Of a DNA stretch of 36,669 nt, positions 15,797 to 25,100 are shown in pieces. Made by a program: the position numbers and the translations under genes. Source of the DNA: Akkermansia muciniphila (GTDB lineage: Bacteria; Verrucomicrobiota; Verrucomicrobiia; Opitutales; Opitutaceae); assembly GCA_945888375.1 (NCBI GenBank), contig CAMCZZ010000025.1, forward strand, positions 1 to 36,669, in the 5' to 3' direction. Position 1 is the stretch's first letter. Every line of letters begins with the position of its first letter. The notes under the pieces were generated by a model, which did not search any database, was not told the origin of the DNA, and worked only from the letters and a program-made list of their open reading frames with translations.

Positions 15797-17296
15797 ATGG
15801 CCCACCCCAACCTGCTTTTCATCCTCACCGACCAGCACCTCGCGACCACGCTCGGAGCCTACGGATCCACCCTTTGCCGCACGCCACATCTTGACGCCCT
15901 CGCACGCGACGGACTGCTCTTTCGCAACGCCTACGCCGCCTGCCCGATCTGCACTCCCGCGCGCGCCTGTCTTCAGACCGGACTGCTGCCGTTCCGCCAC
16001 GGCATGCAGAACAATATCTACAACCGGGGCTGCCAGGTCCACGAGTTGCCCGACCATCCCACCTTGCTCTCGCGCCGCCTCCAGGCGCTCGGCTACCGCA
16101 CCGGTCTCACCGGAAAATGGCACCTCGGTTTCGGACCCGATGCCATCAACCAGCCTGAATACCAGTCCCACATCGCCGCCTGCCCCGGCCTCGGCCGCGT
16201 CCCCCTGCACGGCTCCCTTCCCAGCACCGTCGGCTATGAGGGGGACGACTTCCCCGGTCACGGCGGCGTCGGCATCCACACTCCGCAATACCGCGCCTGG
16301 CTCGCCGCGCGCGGCCGGACCCTCGAAACCCGCGTTTATCACGACGCCTACCCGCGCATTTTCGAGGTGACCTCCGGCGCCGACACCACCGTCAACCATT
16401 TCCTGACCGAGCGAGCCCTCGGCCACATCAACGGCTTCCTCGATGCGGACGCGCCGTTCTACTACCAGCTCAACTACTGGGGACCGCACGCCGACTACCA
16501 CGCTCCCACCGAGTTTCTCGATCTCTACCGCGACCTGCCGATCCCGCCCTGGCCATCCTTCGATGAGGACCAATCCGGAAAACCCTCGCTTCACGACGCC
16601 CACCGCGCCGAGGCCACGCGCCACTGGGGATGGCCGGACTTCGAACGCGCCCTGCGCATGTATTTCGCCACCATCACCGAACTCGATGCCCAGATCGGCC
16701 GCCTGCTCGCCCACCTGAAAGCTCGGGGCGTTTACGAGGATACGCTCGTCGTTTTCTCCGCCGACCACGGCGATTCCCTCGGCATCCACCGGGGCCTCAC
16801 CGACAAGGCCCTCTTCATGTATGAGGAGACCAACCGCATCCCGCTCCTCATCAAAGCGCCTGGCCAACCCGCTCCGCGCACCGGCGGAACCGAGGACCGT
16901 TTCGTCGGCACCTGCGACTTCTACTCCACCTTCCTCGACTACGCCGGCCTCCCACGCGCCGACGCAGAACTCGATGGCCGCTCCCTGCGCCCGCTCATCG
17001 AGGGCGAACCCGGCACCGCATGGCGGGATTCCATTGTCACCGAGTGCTCGGGTCTCGACTTCCTGCTGACCACCCAACGCGCGCTTCGGTATCGGAATTA
17101 CAATTACGTATTCAACGCGGGCGATACCGACGAACTTTACGACCTTGCCGCCGATCCGCACGAACTCCGCAACCTTGCCGATGAATCGTCATTCGCAGCC
17201 CTGCTTCTGGAACTTCGGCGCAAGCTCGACGATTGGCTCACCCAACACGGCGATGGACTGGCCGAGCGCTTCCGGCGCATGCGCGGCCTGGTTTGA
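15797..17296 (+). CDS. Formylglycine-dependent sulfatase (type I)
   Basis: The 499-residue enzyme removes sulfate esters from sugars. 'NLLFILTDQH' supplies the metal-binding Asp12-Gln13. 'CPICTPARACLQTG' contains the C-x-P-x-R core (Cys52-Arg56), where Cys52 is converted to formylglycine, and 'TGKWHLG' follows. 'FSADHGDSLGIHRG' gives the Asp/His metal ligands. The end 'DELYDLAADPHELRNLAD' is typical of the family. There is no signal peptide, so it should act in the cytoplasm on imported sulfated oligosaccharides. It is divergent from the LacI gene, so co-regulation with the importer is likely. No sulfatase-maturating enzyme is encoded in the window. The precise substrate cannot be read. Confidence 0.95.
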   Translation: MAHPNLLFILTDQHLATTLGAYGSTLCRTPHLDALARDGLLFRNAYAACPICTPARACLQTGLLPFRHGMQNNIYNRGCQVHELPDHPTLLSRRLQALGYRTGLTGKWHLGFGPDAINQPEYQSHIAACPGLGRVPLHGSLPSTVGYEGDDFPGHGGVGIHTPQYRAWLAARGRTLETRVYHDAYPRIFEVTSGADTTVNHFLTERALGHINGFLDADAPFYYQLNYWGPHADYHAPTEFLDLYRDLPIPPWPSFDEDQSGKPSLHDAHRAEATRHWGWPDFERALRMYFATITELDAQIGRLLAHLKARGVYEDTLVVFSADHGDSLGIHRGLTDKALFMYEETNRIPLLIKAPGQPAPRTGGTEDRFVGTCDFYSTFLDYAGLPRADAELDGRSLRPLIEGEPGTAWRDSIVTECSGLDFLLTTQRALRYRNYNYVFNAGDTDELYDLAADPHELRNLADESSFAALLLELRRKLDDWLTQHGDGLAERFRRMRGLV

Positions 17297-17568
17297 TATC
17301 GGGAAAAACAGCCAAACTGCCCGGTCCGAACGGGACTCGAAAGGGTGGAAGCGTGGCCACCCAGGCCAGTGCCGGGAAATTTGTCGCGCCTGAGGAAAGA
17401 CGCACCGCTCGGGTCAGAGGTAAGATTAAGGTCAATTTTTGAGGAATTTTCTGATAGCCGTCACCCCCCCGCCGCCAGAGCCGATTCGCCTTGGTTATAC
17501 GGTATCATATTTGAGTTTTCACGCCTGTTTGCCTGCAGTCGCGAATTACATTCCGTTTCTAAGGCCCG
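17297..17568 (+). promoter_or_regulatory. Promoter region upstream of the PL8 lyase gene
   Basis: No gene was found in these 272 bp. The AT-richer patch at about 17491-17525 stands out from the GC-rich background and contains a near-perfect small palindrome, ATAC-G-GTAT (17497-17505), about 65 bp before the PL8 start. It is a candidate operator or core promoter. TAAGG lies 5 nt before the ATG at 17569, a usable ribosome binding site. Confidence 0.35.
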
Positions 17569-20500
17569 ATGATCGCCCCATTTTTTCGACGCTTAGGTGC
17601 TTTCGCACTTATGGCAGGAATCGTCTCCGCCTCCCTGCCCGCTCAAACCGCCGCCAACTACGCGACCGTGCGCGCTCGCTTCAGCGACAGCCAGACCGGC
17701 GGCACGGCCCTCAATACCTCCGACACCACCTACTCCGGCAAGATCTCCGCCCTCAACTCGGCCGCTCAAACCAATTGGAACAACCTGATCAAAACCGCCA
17801 ACCGAACCCAACTCTGGTCCGATCTGCCCATCTCCACCACCGCCTCCGATTCCCTCACCGCCCCATACGCCCGTCTCAACAGCCTCGCCGTCGCCTACGC
17901 CACCCCCGGCGCGGGTCTCTACCGCAACACCGCCTTGCGCGACGACATCCTCTCCGCTTTGGAGTGGCTCAACACGAATCACTTCAACCCGTCCCGCCCC
18001 TTTTACGGCAACTGGTTCCCGTGGCACCTCGCCATCCCGCTCAATGTCGTCGGCACCTTCGCCTGCCTCCACGATGGCATCACCGACACCGCCCGCCGCA
18101 CCGCCCTCTACTCCGCCTACGTTTCCGCGATAGACTACTACCAAAACACCGCCGGACGCACTTTCTCCTGGAGCGGCGCCAACCTGGTCTGGCGCGCCAA
18201 AATTGACCTCGGCCTCGGCGCCGCCCTCGAGTCCTCCTCCCGCCTGGCCCTCGGTCGCGACCGTCTCTCCGCTCTCGCCGGCGTAGGCAACGAGCGCAAC
18301 GTCTTCGCCTACGTCACCACGGGCGACGGCTTCTACACCGACGGTTCTTTCATCCAGCACAACACCCACGCCTACACCGGCGGTTACGGCCTCTACCTGC
18401 TCAACGAGCTGTCCATCGTGGTCGAGACCATCGCCGCCACCCCGTGGGCCATCACCGACCCCAATTTCGCCAACCTCTTCAAGTGGGCCGACGACGCTTT
18501 CGATCCCGTCATGTTCCGCGGTGGCCTTATGACGCACACGCAGGGCCGCGAGGTGGCCCGCTCCGGTAGCTCCGAACACGGCTACGGTCACGTCGCCCTC
18601 ACCAGCATCGCCCGTCTCGCGCGTTTCGCCCCCTCCGCCGACGCCGCCCGCTTCCGCGCCCTCGTCAAACAACAGATCAACTCCGACGCCTACCGGAACT
18701 TCCTTAGCAGCGCCAACCTCGCCTCCGCCGCCCTCGTCAAACCCCTCCTCGACGACTCCGCCGTGGTCGCCCGCTCCCCCCGCAACGGCCTCTTTGTCCT
18801 CGCCGGCATGGATCGAGTCGTCCTCCAGCGCGGCACTTGGGCCTACGCCGTCAGCCTCTCCTCCAAGCGTATTTCCAAATACGAATCCATCAACGGCGAA
18901 AACCTCCGCGGCTGGTATCTCGGCGACGGCGCCGCCTACGTTTACAACGGCGACCTCGCCCAATACTCCGACGCCTACTGGCCCACCGTTAACCCCTACC
19001 GCCTCGCCAGCACGACGGTGGACAACCGCGCCCGCGCCAATGCCGGCACCTCCTCGCCCAACACCATTGATCCGCGCACCTCCAAGGCCTGGGTCGGCGG
19101 CTCCTCCGTCCTCGGCGACTACGGCGCCGCAGGCATGGACCACGAGGCCGCCCAGTCCGACCTGCGCGGCAAACTCTCCTGGTTTTTCTTCGACGACGAG
19201 GTCGTTCACCTCGGCGCCGGTCTCACCACCAGTTCCACCAATACCAACCGCGTCGAATCCGTCGTCATGGCGCGCATGGTCGGCCACGCCGGCAACAACG
19301 GCGCCGCCACCTTCACCGCCAACGGCACCGCCCGGGCCGCCACTTCCGGCGTCACCGAGTCGCTCACCGGCGTCACCTACGCGCACCTCGACGCCCCGTT
19401 CCAAACCGCCTACGGCACCGGCAGCATCGGCTACTACTTCCCTTCGCCTTCCGCCCTCCAGGCCCGCCGTGAGGCCCGCACCGGCGCGTGGAGCGATATC
19501 AATACCGGCGGCTCCACGACCGCCATCACGCGCAACTTCCTCAATCTCTGGTTCGACCACGGCACCGGTCTCCTCGCCCCCGGCGCTTCCTTCGCCTACG
19601 CCGTCCTGCCCGGTAAAACCGCCAATCAGACAGCGACGTATCAACAAAACCCCGGCATCCAGGTCCTCGCCAACTCCGCCTCCGTCCAGGCCGTGCGCGA
19701 GCGAACGCTGAACGCCCTCTCCGCCAATTTCTGGAGCGCCTCTCCCGCCGTGCCCGACACCGTCGCAGGCCTCACCGCCGACCGCCCGTGCTCCGTCTCC
19801 CTCCTCACCCGCAACGGCCAGCTCAACCTCGGCGTCAGCGACCCCACCCAGGAACTCACCGCTGCCTCGCCCCTCATCCTCGAACTTCCCGCCGGCGCCT
19901 CCGCCACCGTGTCCAAGGATGCCGCCATCACCGTCCTCGCCCTCACCCCGCGCGTGCGTCTTTCCATCAACCTCGCCGGCACCCGCGGTCGTTCCCTCGC
20001 CGCCACCTTCTCCGTCGCCCCGCTCACCGCCGCGCCCGACACCGCCGCCACCAGCCCGGGCACCCCCGTTCGCATCAACGTCCTCGCCAACGATTCCTCC
20101 GCATCAGGCAACCCGCTCACCGTCACCGCCGCCACCTTCGCTCCGCCCGCCGTCTTCACCGCCCTGCCCCACGGCGTCGCCGTGCTCGATGCCGCCACCG
20201 CGTCCACCTTCCCCGCCAGCCTCACCAACGCCGCCGGCGCAGCCGCCCCCGCCAACTTGTCCGCACTCCCCGGCTTCTCCGCTCTCACCGCCTGGCGCGA
20301 CGCATTCCGTGCCTTTGCCCCCAAGGGCGCCTCCGCCAACGGCATCACCAACTACCAACTCCGCTCCGACGCCGCCAGATCCGCCCTGCGCTTCCAGATC
20401 AACGCCAACACCACCTCCAACCCCTCCGCCGGTGGCGCTACCACCAGCATTGATCTCACCGGCTCGGCCGGCGACGCCCTCTACGTTGGCGCGGTCGGCG

Positions 20501-22143
20501 CTTCATTCACCGGCGTCGCCCTCACCGTCGGCGCCTACTCCACCGTCTCCCAGGATGCCGCCACCTTGGGTTTCCGCACCACCGAGGCCGCATCCGGCCG
20601 GCCTCTCGTTGTGCGCGCCCTCGGCTTCGTCGTCGCCGGCGCCTGCTCCGGCAGGACTTTTACCGCCGAGTTCCGCGGCGTGCGCGGTCAGCTTCTCGCC
20701 ACCCAGTCCGCCACCGCCGCCTCCGCCGGCCTCAAACTTTTCTTTGGCCTCGACGCCGGCACGGTCACCCAGGAATGGATACACTCCGTCGTTCTTAGCG
20801 GCGATAACGCCTCCGCCAACATCGGCCTCGATGATGTCGGCTACACTCCCGTTACAGCAGTGAACAACGGCGCGCTCGCCTTTGTTGACGGTCTGCCCGT
20901 TTACACCGCGCCTGCTGCGTTCTCCGGCGTCTCCCGCTTTTCCTACACCGTCACCGATGGCGTCAACACCGCCGACGCCGAGGTCACCGTCACCATCTCG
21001 ACCGCTCCGGTCGCCATCGCCTCCGCCACCGCTTCCACGTTTCAAGATCCCAACACCCCCGCCAATGTCCTGGATGGCATCACAGACGCGTCCATCTCCC
21101 GCTGGTCCGGCTTCGGCGACGGGGCCACTCTCACCCTCACCCTCGCCTCCCGTCAAAAGATCGGCGCGATTAACATCTCCACTTTCGAGGGCAACTCGCG
21201 CCGCGCCATTTTCGACGTGCAGACAAGCGATGACGGCACGAACTGGACCACCGTCTTCATCGGCTCCAGTTCCGGCACCACCACCGATCTCGAACGCATC
21301 GCTCTCACCCCCAGTTGGGGACTCTTCCTCCGCATCGTCGGCCACGGCTACGTCCGCAACGACGCCCAGCCCGGCGCGCTCTGGAACAGCTTCGGCGAGG
21401 TCCAGGTCATTCCCGCCGCCAACTCCGCGCCGCTCGCGTCCCCCGTCTCCGCCAATCTTCGCGCGGGCGCCCCGGTCGTTCTCAACCTACTCGCCTCCGC
21501 CAGCGATCCCGACGCCGGCCCCGCCGCTCTCACCGTTACCACCTCCACGCCCGCCAGCGGAACCGTTCAGCTCTCCGCCGGTATCGCCACCTATACTCCT
21601 CCCACCGGTTTTCGCGGTCTCGCTTCTTTCAACTACACCGTGAGCGACGGGGGCCTCTCCGCCACCTCCCTTGTGTCGCTCAACGTCGGCGCCCCCGCTT
21701 CCGCCGAGGCCTTCACCAATCTCTACTTCGATGGCAATCAGCGCGACGACCCGGACATCAGCGGCGATGATGCCGACTTCGACCGCGACGGCCTCTGCAA
21801 CCTCCTCGAATACGCCCTCGTCACCGACCCTCTTTCCGAAACCTCCGTCTCTCCTCCCTCCCTTCAAATTTCCGGTCTCAGCCCTCAGCCGTTATTTCTT
21901 CAGCTCACCTTCCGCCGCAATCTCGCCGCCACCGATCTCACCTACACCGTCGAGGCCAGCTCCAACCTCACCACCTGGACACCCATCGCCCGCGCCATCG
22001 GCCAGTCCTCGTGGGTGAACCTAAGCGGCGGCGCTCAATCAATCAGTGAAACTCCCCTTGATGCCGTCACCAGCCAAGCGACCGTCACCGACGCCACCGC
22101 CATCACCGCCGCTCGTTACCTCCGCCTTCGCGTCAGCCATTAG
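17569..22143 (+). CDS. Giant secreted polysaccharide lyase family 8 protein with Ig-like and F5/8-type domains
   Basis: The 1524-residue protein starts with a signal peptide (about 1-25). The PL8 alpha/alpha toroid (about 30-370) contains 'GNWFPWHLAIP' (Asn148) and 'DGSFIQHNTHAYTGGYG', where His264 and Tyr273 have the same nine-residue spacing as the His/Tyr pair of streptococcal hyaluronate lyase; 'GREVARSGSSEHG' supplies the Arg region. Beta-sandwich domains follow (about 400-800). After the lyase come an Ig/cadherin-type module ('PVRINVLANDSSASGNPLTV' and 'FSYTVTDGVNTADAEVTV'), an F5/8-type C domain (about 1145-1285), another Ig-like module (about 1290-1380), and the shared tail beginning 'DRDGLCNLLEYAL' and ending 'ARYLRLRVS'. 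PL8 enzymes cut hyaluronan, chondroitin or xanthan; the substrate here is unknown. Confidence 0.92.
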   Translation: MIAPFFRRLGAFALMAGIVSASLPAQTAANYATVRARFSDSQTGGTALNTSDTTYSGKISALNSAAQTNWNNLIKTANRTQLWSDLPISTTASDSLTAPYARLNSLAVAYATPGAGLYRNTALRDDILSALEWLNTNHFNPSRPFYGNWFPWHLAIPLNVVGTFACLHDGITDTARRTALYSAYVSAIDYYQNTAGRTFSWSGANLVWRAKIDLGLGAALESSSRLALGRDRLSALAGVGNERNVFAYVTTGDGFYTDGSFIQHNTHAYTGGYGLYLLNELSIVVETIAATPWAITDPNFANLFKWADDAFDPVMFRGGLMTHTQGREVARSGSSEHGYGHVALTSIARLARFAPSADAARFRALVKQQINSDAYRNFLSSANLASAALVKPLLDDSAVVARSPRNGLFVLAGMDRVVLQRGTWAYAVSLSSKRISKYESINGENLRGWYLGDGAAYVYNGDLAQYSDAYWPTVNPYRLASTTVDNRARANAGTSSPNTIDPRTSKAWVGGSSVLGDYGAAGMDHEAAQSDLRGKLSWFFFDDEVVHLGAGLTTSSTNTNRVESVVMARMVGHAGNNGAATFTANGTARAATSGVTESLTGVTYAHLDAPFQTAYGTGSIGYYFPSPSALQARREARTGAWSDINTGGSTTAITRNFLNLWFDHGTGLLAPGASFAYAVLPGKTANQTATYQQNPGIQVLANSASVQAVRERTLNALSANFWSASPAVPDTVAGLTADRPCSVSLLTRNGQLNLGVSDPTQELTAASPLILELPAGASATVSKDAAITVLALTPRVRLSINLAGTRGRSLAATFSVAPLTAAPDTAATSPGTPVRINVLANDSSASGNPLTVTAATFAPPAVFTALPHGVAVLDAATASTFPASLTNAAGAAAPANLSALPGFSALTAWRDAFRAFAPKGASANGITNYQLRSDAARSALRFQINANTTSNPSAGGATTSIDLTGSAGDALYVGAVGASFTGVALTVGAYSTVSQDAATLGFRTTEAASGRPLVVRALGFVVAGACSGRTFTAEFRGVRGQLLATQSATAASAGLKLFFGLDAGTVTQEWIHSVVLSGDNASANIGLDDVGYTPVTAVNNGALAFVDGLPVYTAPAAFSGVSRFSYTVTDGVNTADAEVTVTISTAPVAIASATASTFQDPNTPANVLDGITDASISRWSGFGDGATLTLTLASRQKIGAINISTFEGNSRRAIFDVQTSDDGTNWTTVFIGSSSGTTTDLERIALTPSWGLFLRIVGHGYVRNDAQPGALWNSFGEVQVIPAANSAPLASPVSANLRAGAPVVLNLLASASDPDAGPAALTVTTSTPASGTVQLSAGIATYTPPTGFRGLASFNYTVSDGGLSATSLVSLNVGAPASAEAFTNLYFDGNQRDDPDISGDDADFDRDGLCNLLEYALVTDPLSETSVSPPSLQISGLSPQPLFLQLTFRRNLAATDLTYTVEASSNLTTWTPIARAIGQSSWVNLSGGAQSISETPLDAVTSQATVTDATAITAARYLRLRVSH

Positions 22144-22174
22144 GCCGCCCCCCCGCCGCCTGAGCCCCACGCCC

Positions 22175-25100
22175 ATGCCATTCCTTCGTTTTCTTCTACC
22201 ACGTTTCTGCCTGGCCGGCCTGGCCGCGCTCTGCCCCCCGTTCGCCTCCGCACAAACCCCGCCTCCTGTCGTCACTCGTCCGCTGGAAGTCTGGTGGGGC
22301 GGCTACAAGGGCTCGCAACAACTCGTGGACGGAGGCGCCACCCAATGGAATTTTGTCCGCCAGAACATGGATGGCTTTATCCTCCACGGCGCGTATTGGA
22401 ACTACTCGACCAACACGTTCGGCGCACCCTCGCCTGACGTCGTTGGCCCCAAGCTCGCCCCCCTTCTCAACGAGTTCTCCAAGCCCGTGCTCGTCGAGCA
22501 TATGCTCGCGGGCGAATACCCCGACATAGACTCCGCCTTCGGGACCGCCTTTGCCGGCAATCTCTCCGATTCCGCCGCCTTCGGCTCCGCCATCGCCAAC
22601 ATCAAGCGTCTGCAAAACTACGGCTTCCCCCGGCCCGACGTCTCCAGCGATTTCATCATGAACTCGTGGCAGGAGGCCGTGCGTTTCCACCCCGAGTGGA
22701 CGTCCAAGGAATTTTTCACCGCTCTCACCGGCGCCTGGGAGACCTACGACGGCACCCAGTTCGACCCCGCCCCCGGCTCCGCCGACCGCCTGCGCTACGG
22801 CTGGTTTCGCCAATGGGTCGAGCGCCTCGCCACCGCTTTTCCCAGCATCAAAGTCACCGCTACCAACTCCCCCGTTTATCTGCCTTGGACCGACAATGGC
22901 GATACCCGCCGCGAGCTCGGCGGCTCGCTCAATAACTTCTACACGTGGCTGAAACTCGAACGGCGCGGCGACACAGTAACCGCCCTGTATTCTGGCGACG
23001 GTTTCGGCTGGGCCCCGCTCGGCTCCGCCACCGTCCCGCTCGGCGCCTCCCCGCGCGCCGGCCTCTACGTTTCCTCCGCCAACCCCGCCCGCCTCGCCCA
23101 GGCCCGCTTCACCGACGTGCGTGTCCTGCCCGTGTTCACCGCCGATATCGGCAAAACCGGTCGCGGCGGCACCATCGCCGTCTCCGGTTCCACCTACACC
23201 CTAACCGGACGGGGCAACGATTTCACCCACCCAGGCAACAACACCACCGACGCCCAGTTCTACGCCTGGCGCGACTGGAGCGGCGACGGCACCTTTACCG
23301 TGCGGCTCGATTCCCTCGCCGGCTCCAACCCCGCCCGCACCAATCCCGCCGGTGAACTGCCCACCGCCGGCCTCACCCTGCGCGAATCCTCCGCCGTCGG
23401 CGCCCTCCAGGTCTCCCTCCACGCCAACCTCGCCAACCAGCTCGAATTCCTCGCCCGCACTTCCACCAACGGCGGCCTCGCCGCCGTCTCCGGCAGCGGC
23501 TCCCCGCTCGCCTCTCTCGGCGTCGCCTCCGTCCCGCGCTGGCTCCGCCTCACCCGTAGTGGCATCACCCTTACCGCCGCGCACTCGCCTGACGGCACCA
23601 CGTGGACCACCCTCGCCGGCTCCGCCTCGGTCGCCTTCCCCACCGCCATCCAGGTCGGCGTCGTCGCCGACAGCCAGGTGCGTTTTGAGACCGCCACCGC
23701 CGTTTTCTCCAATGTCTCTTTTCTCACCGCACCCACCGTCGCCTTCTCCGGCGCTGATCTTGGCGCCGCCGGCGCCGGAGCCGCCTCCTCCCTCGCCGGC
23801 TCCACTTACACCCTGAAGGCCGCCGGCACCGGCATCGCCACCGGGGCCACCGGCGACGCGCTCCGCCTTCACTCCACCGCCTGGTCCGGTGACGGCACTT
23901 TGATCGCCCGACTCGAGTGGTTTGCCGACGACGCTTCACCCGCCACCGCTCTCGCCGCCGCCGCCCAGATGGGTCTCACTCTGCGCGCCTCCACCGCCGC
24001 CGACGCCCCCGCCGTCGCCATCGCCTTCACTCCGCAACAGGGCCTGCGCACCTTCGCCCGCACCGCTTCCGCCGCCGCCGCCACTAACCCCGCCACTTAC
24101 GGCGTGGGCGAGGTTTCCATCCAGCCGCTCGGCGCCAACTACCGCCCGCTCCTCCACTACTTCACCGGCAACGCCTACCTCGCCGGGCTGCACGAGGCCT
24201 TCCCCGTTGCCAGCGCATTCCACGACAACTACGCGGGCTTCACCACCGATTCCCCCTACGCTGACTACCAGAAATGGGGCGGCTCCGAGACCCACCCCGA
24301 CGCCCTTCGCCATCGCCGCAAAATCATCCTCTATGAGCGCTGGCTCCAGGATCGCGGCCGCGTCCACGACTTCATCGCCAACTCCACCGGCGGCGATTTT
24401 AGCGGTTTCAACACCGCCACCCAACCCGGTCGCGACGCCTGGGATCTGCTCTACAAACAACACTCCTTGCGCTCCCTCCAGCTCCACCAGCTCGAGGGCG
24501 GGCGCGCCGACAAGGTCTATCTCGAAAGCTGGTATGACGGCCCCTTCACCCTCGTGCCCGAGTCTCAAAACGGCACCTTCGCCAACCTCGTCCGTGACGC
24601 GATTTACTACGTCAAGGGCATAGACCAGACCCTTGCCCTCACCGCCCTCACGCCAACCACCGCCACACCCGCCGCGATGGGCGCACCGGTCACCTACACC
24701 GTCCGCCTGCAAAACACCGGCACCGTCCCCGCCCTGCCCGTCCTTCACGCCTTCGAGAGCGGCGGCTCAGGCTGGTCCGCCACCTACACGCTCAACGCCG
24801 CCGACGTCACCGCCTCCATCACCTCCTCAGCCGGCCTCGCCGTCACCGACGCCGCCCTCTACTCCGCCAACGAGCTCATGGACGCCGGCGCCTCGATTGA
24901 CCTCACCGTCACCCTCACGCCCAACGCCGCCACCGCCCCGCGCTCCATTCTCCTCCGCGCCTTCTGGAATCCGCAGGACCCCTCCGCCGCCGTCCGCTCC
25001 AGCATCACTCTCTCCGCCTCCGCTCCCACCCAGCTCCTGGCCAACGGCTTCGCCGAGGCCGGTTCCACCTCCGGTTGGATTTCCAATGGCGGCGGGTCCG

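Noticed and set aside
15785-17161. 458-codon minus-strand open frame opposite the sulfatase
   Set aside because: It is a shadow of the sulfatase, and its start would lie inside the sulfatase end.
17593-19647. 684-codon minus-strand open frame
   Set aside because: It is a Gly/Val/Glu-rich shadow of the PL8 gene with no domain or RBS.
22046-22174. Upstream extension of the giant exoprotein start
   Set aside because: It overlaps the end of PL8 and has Pro/Ser-rich noise. The ATG at 22175 gives a normal signal peptide.
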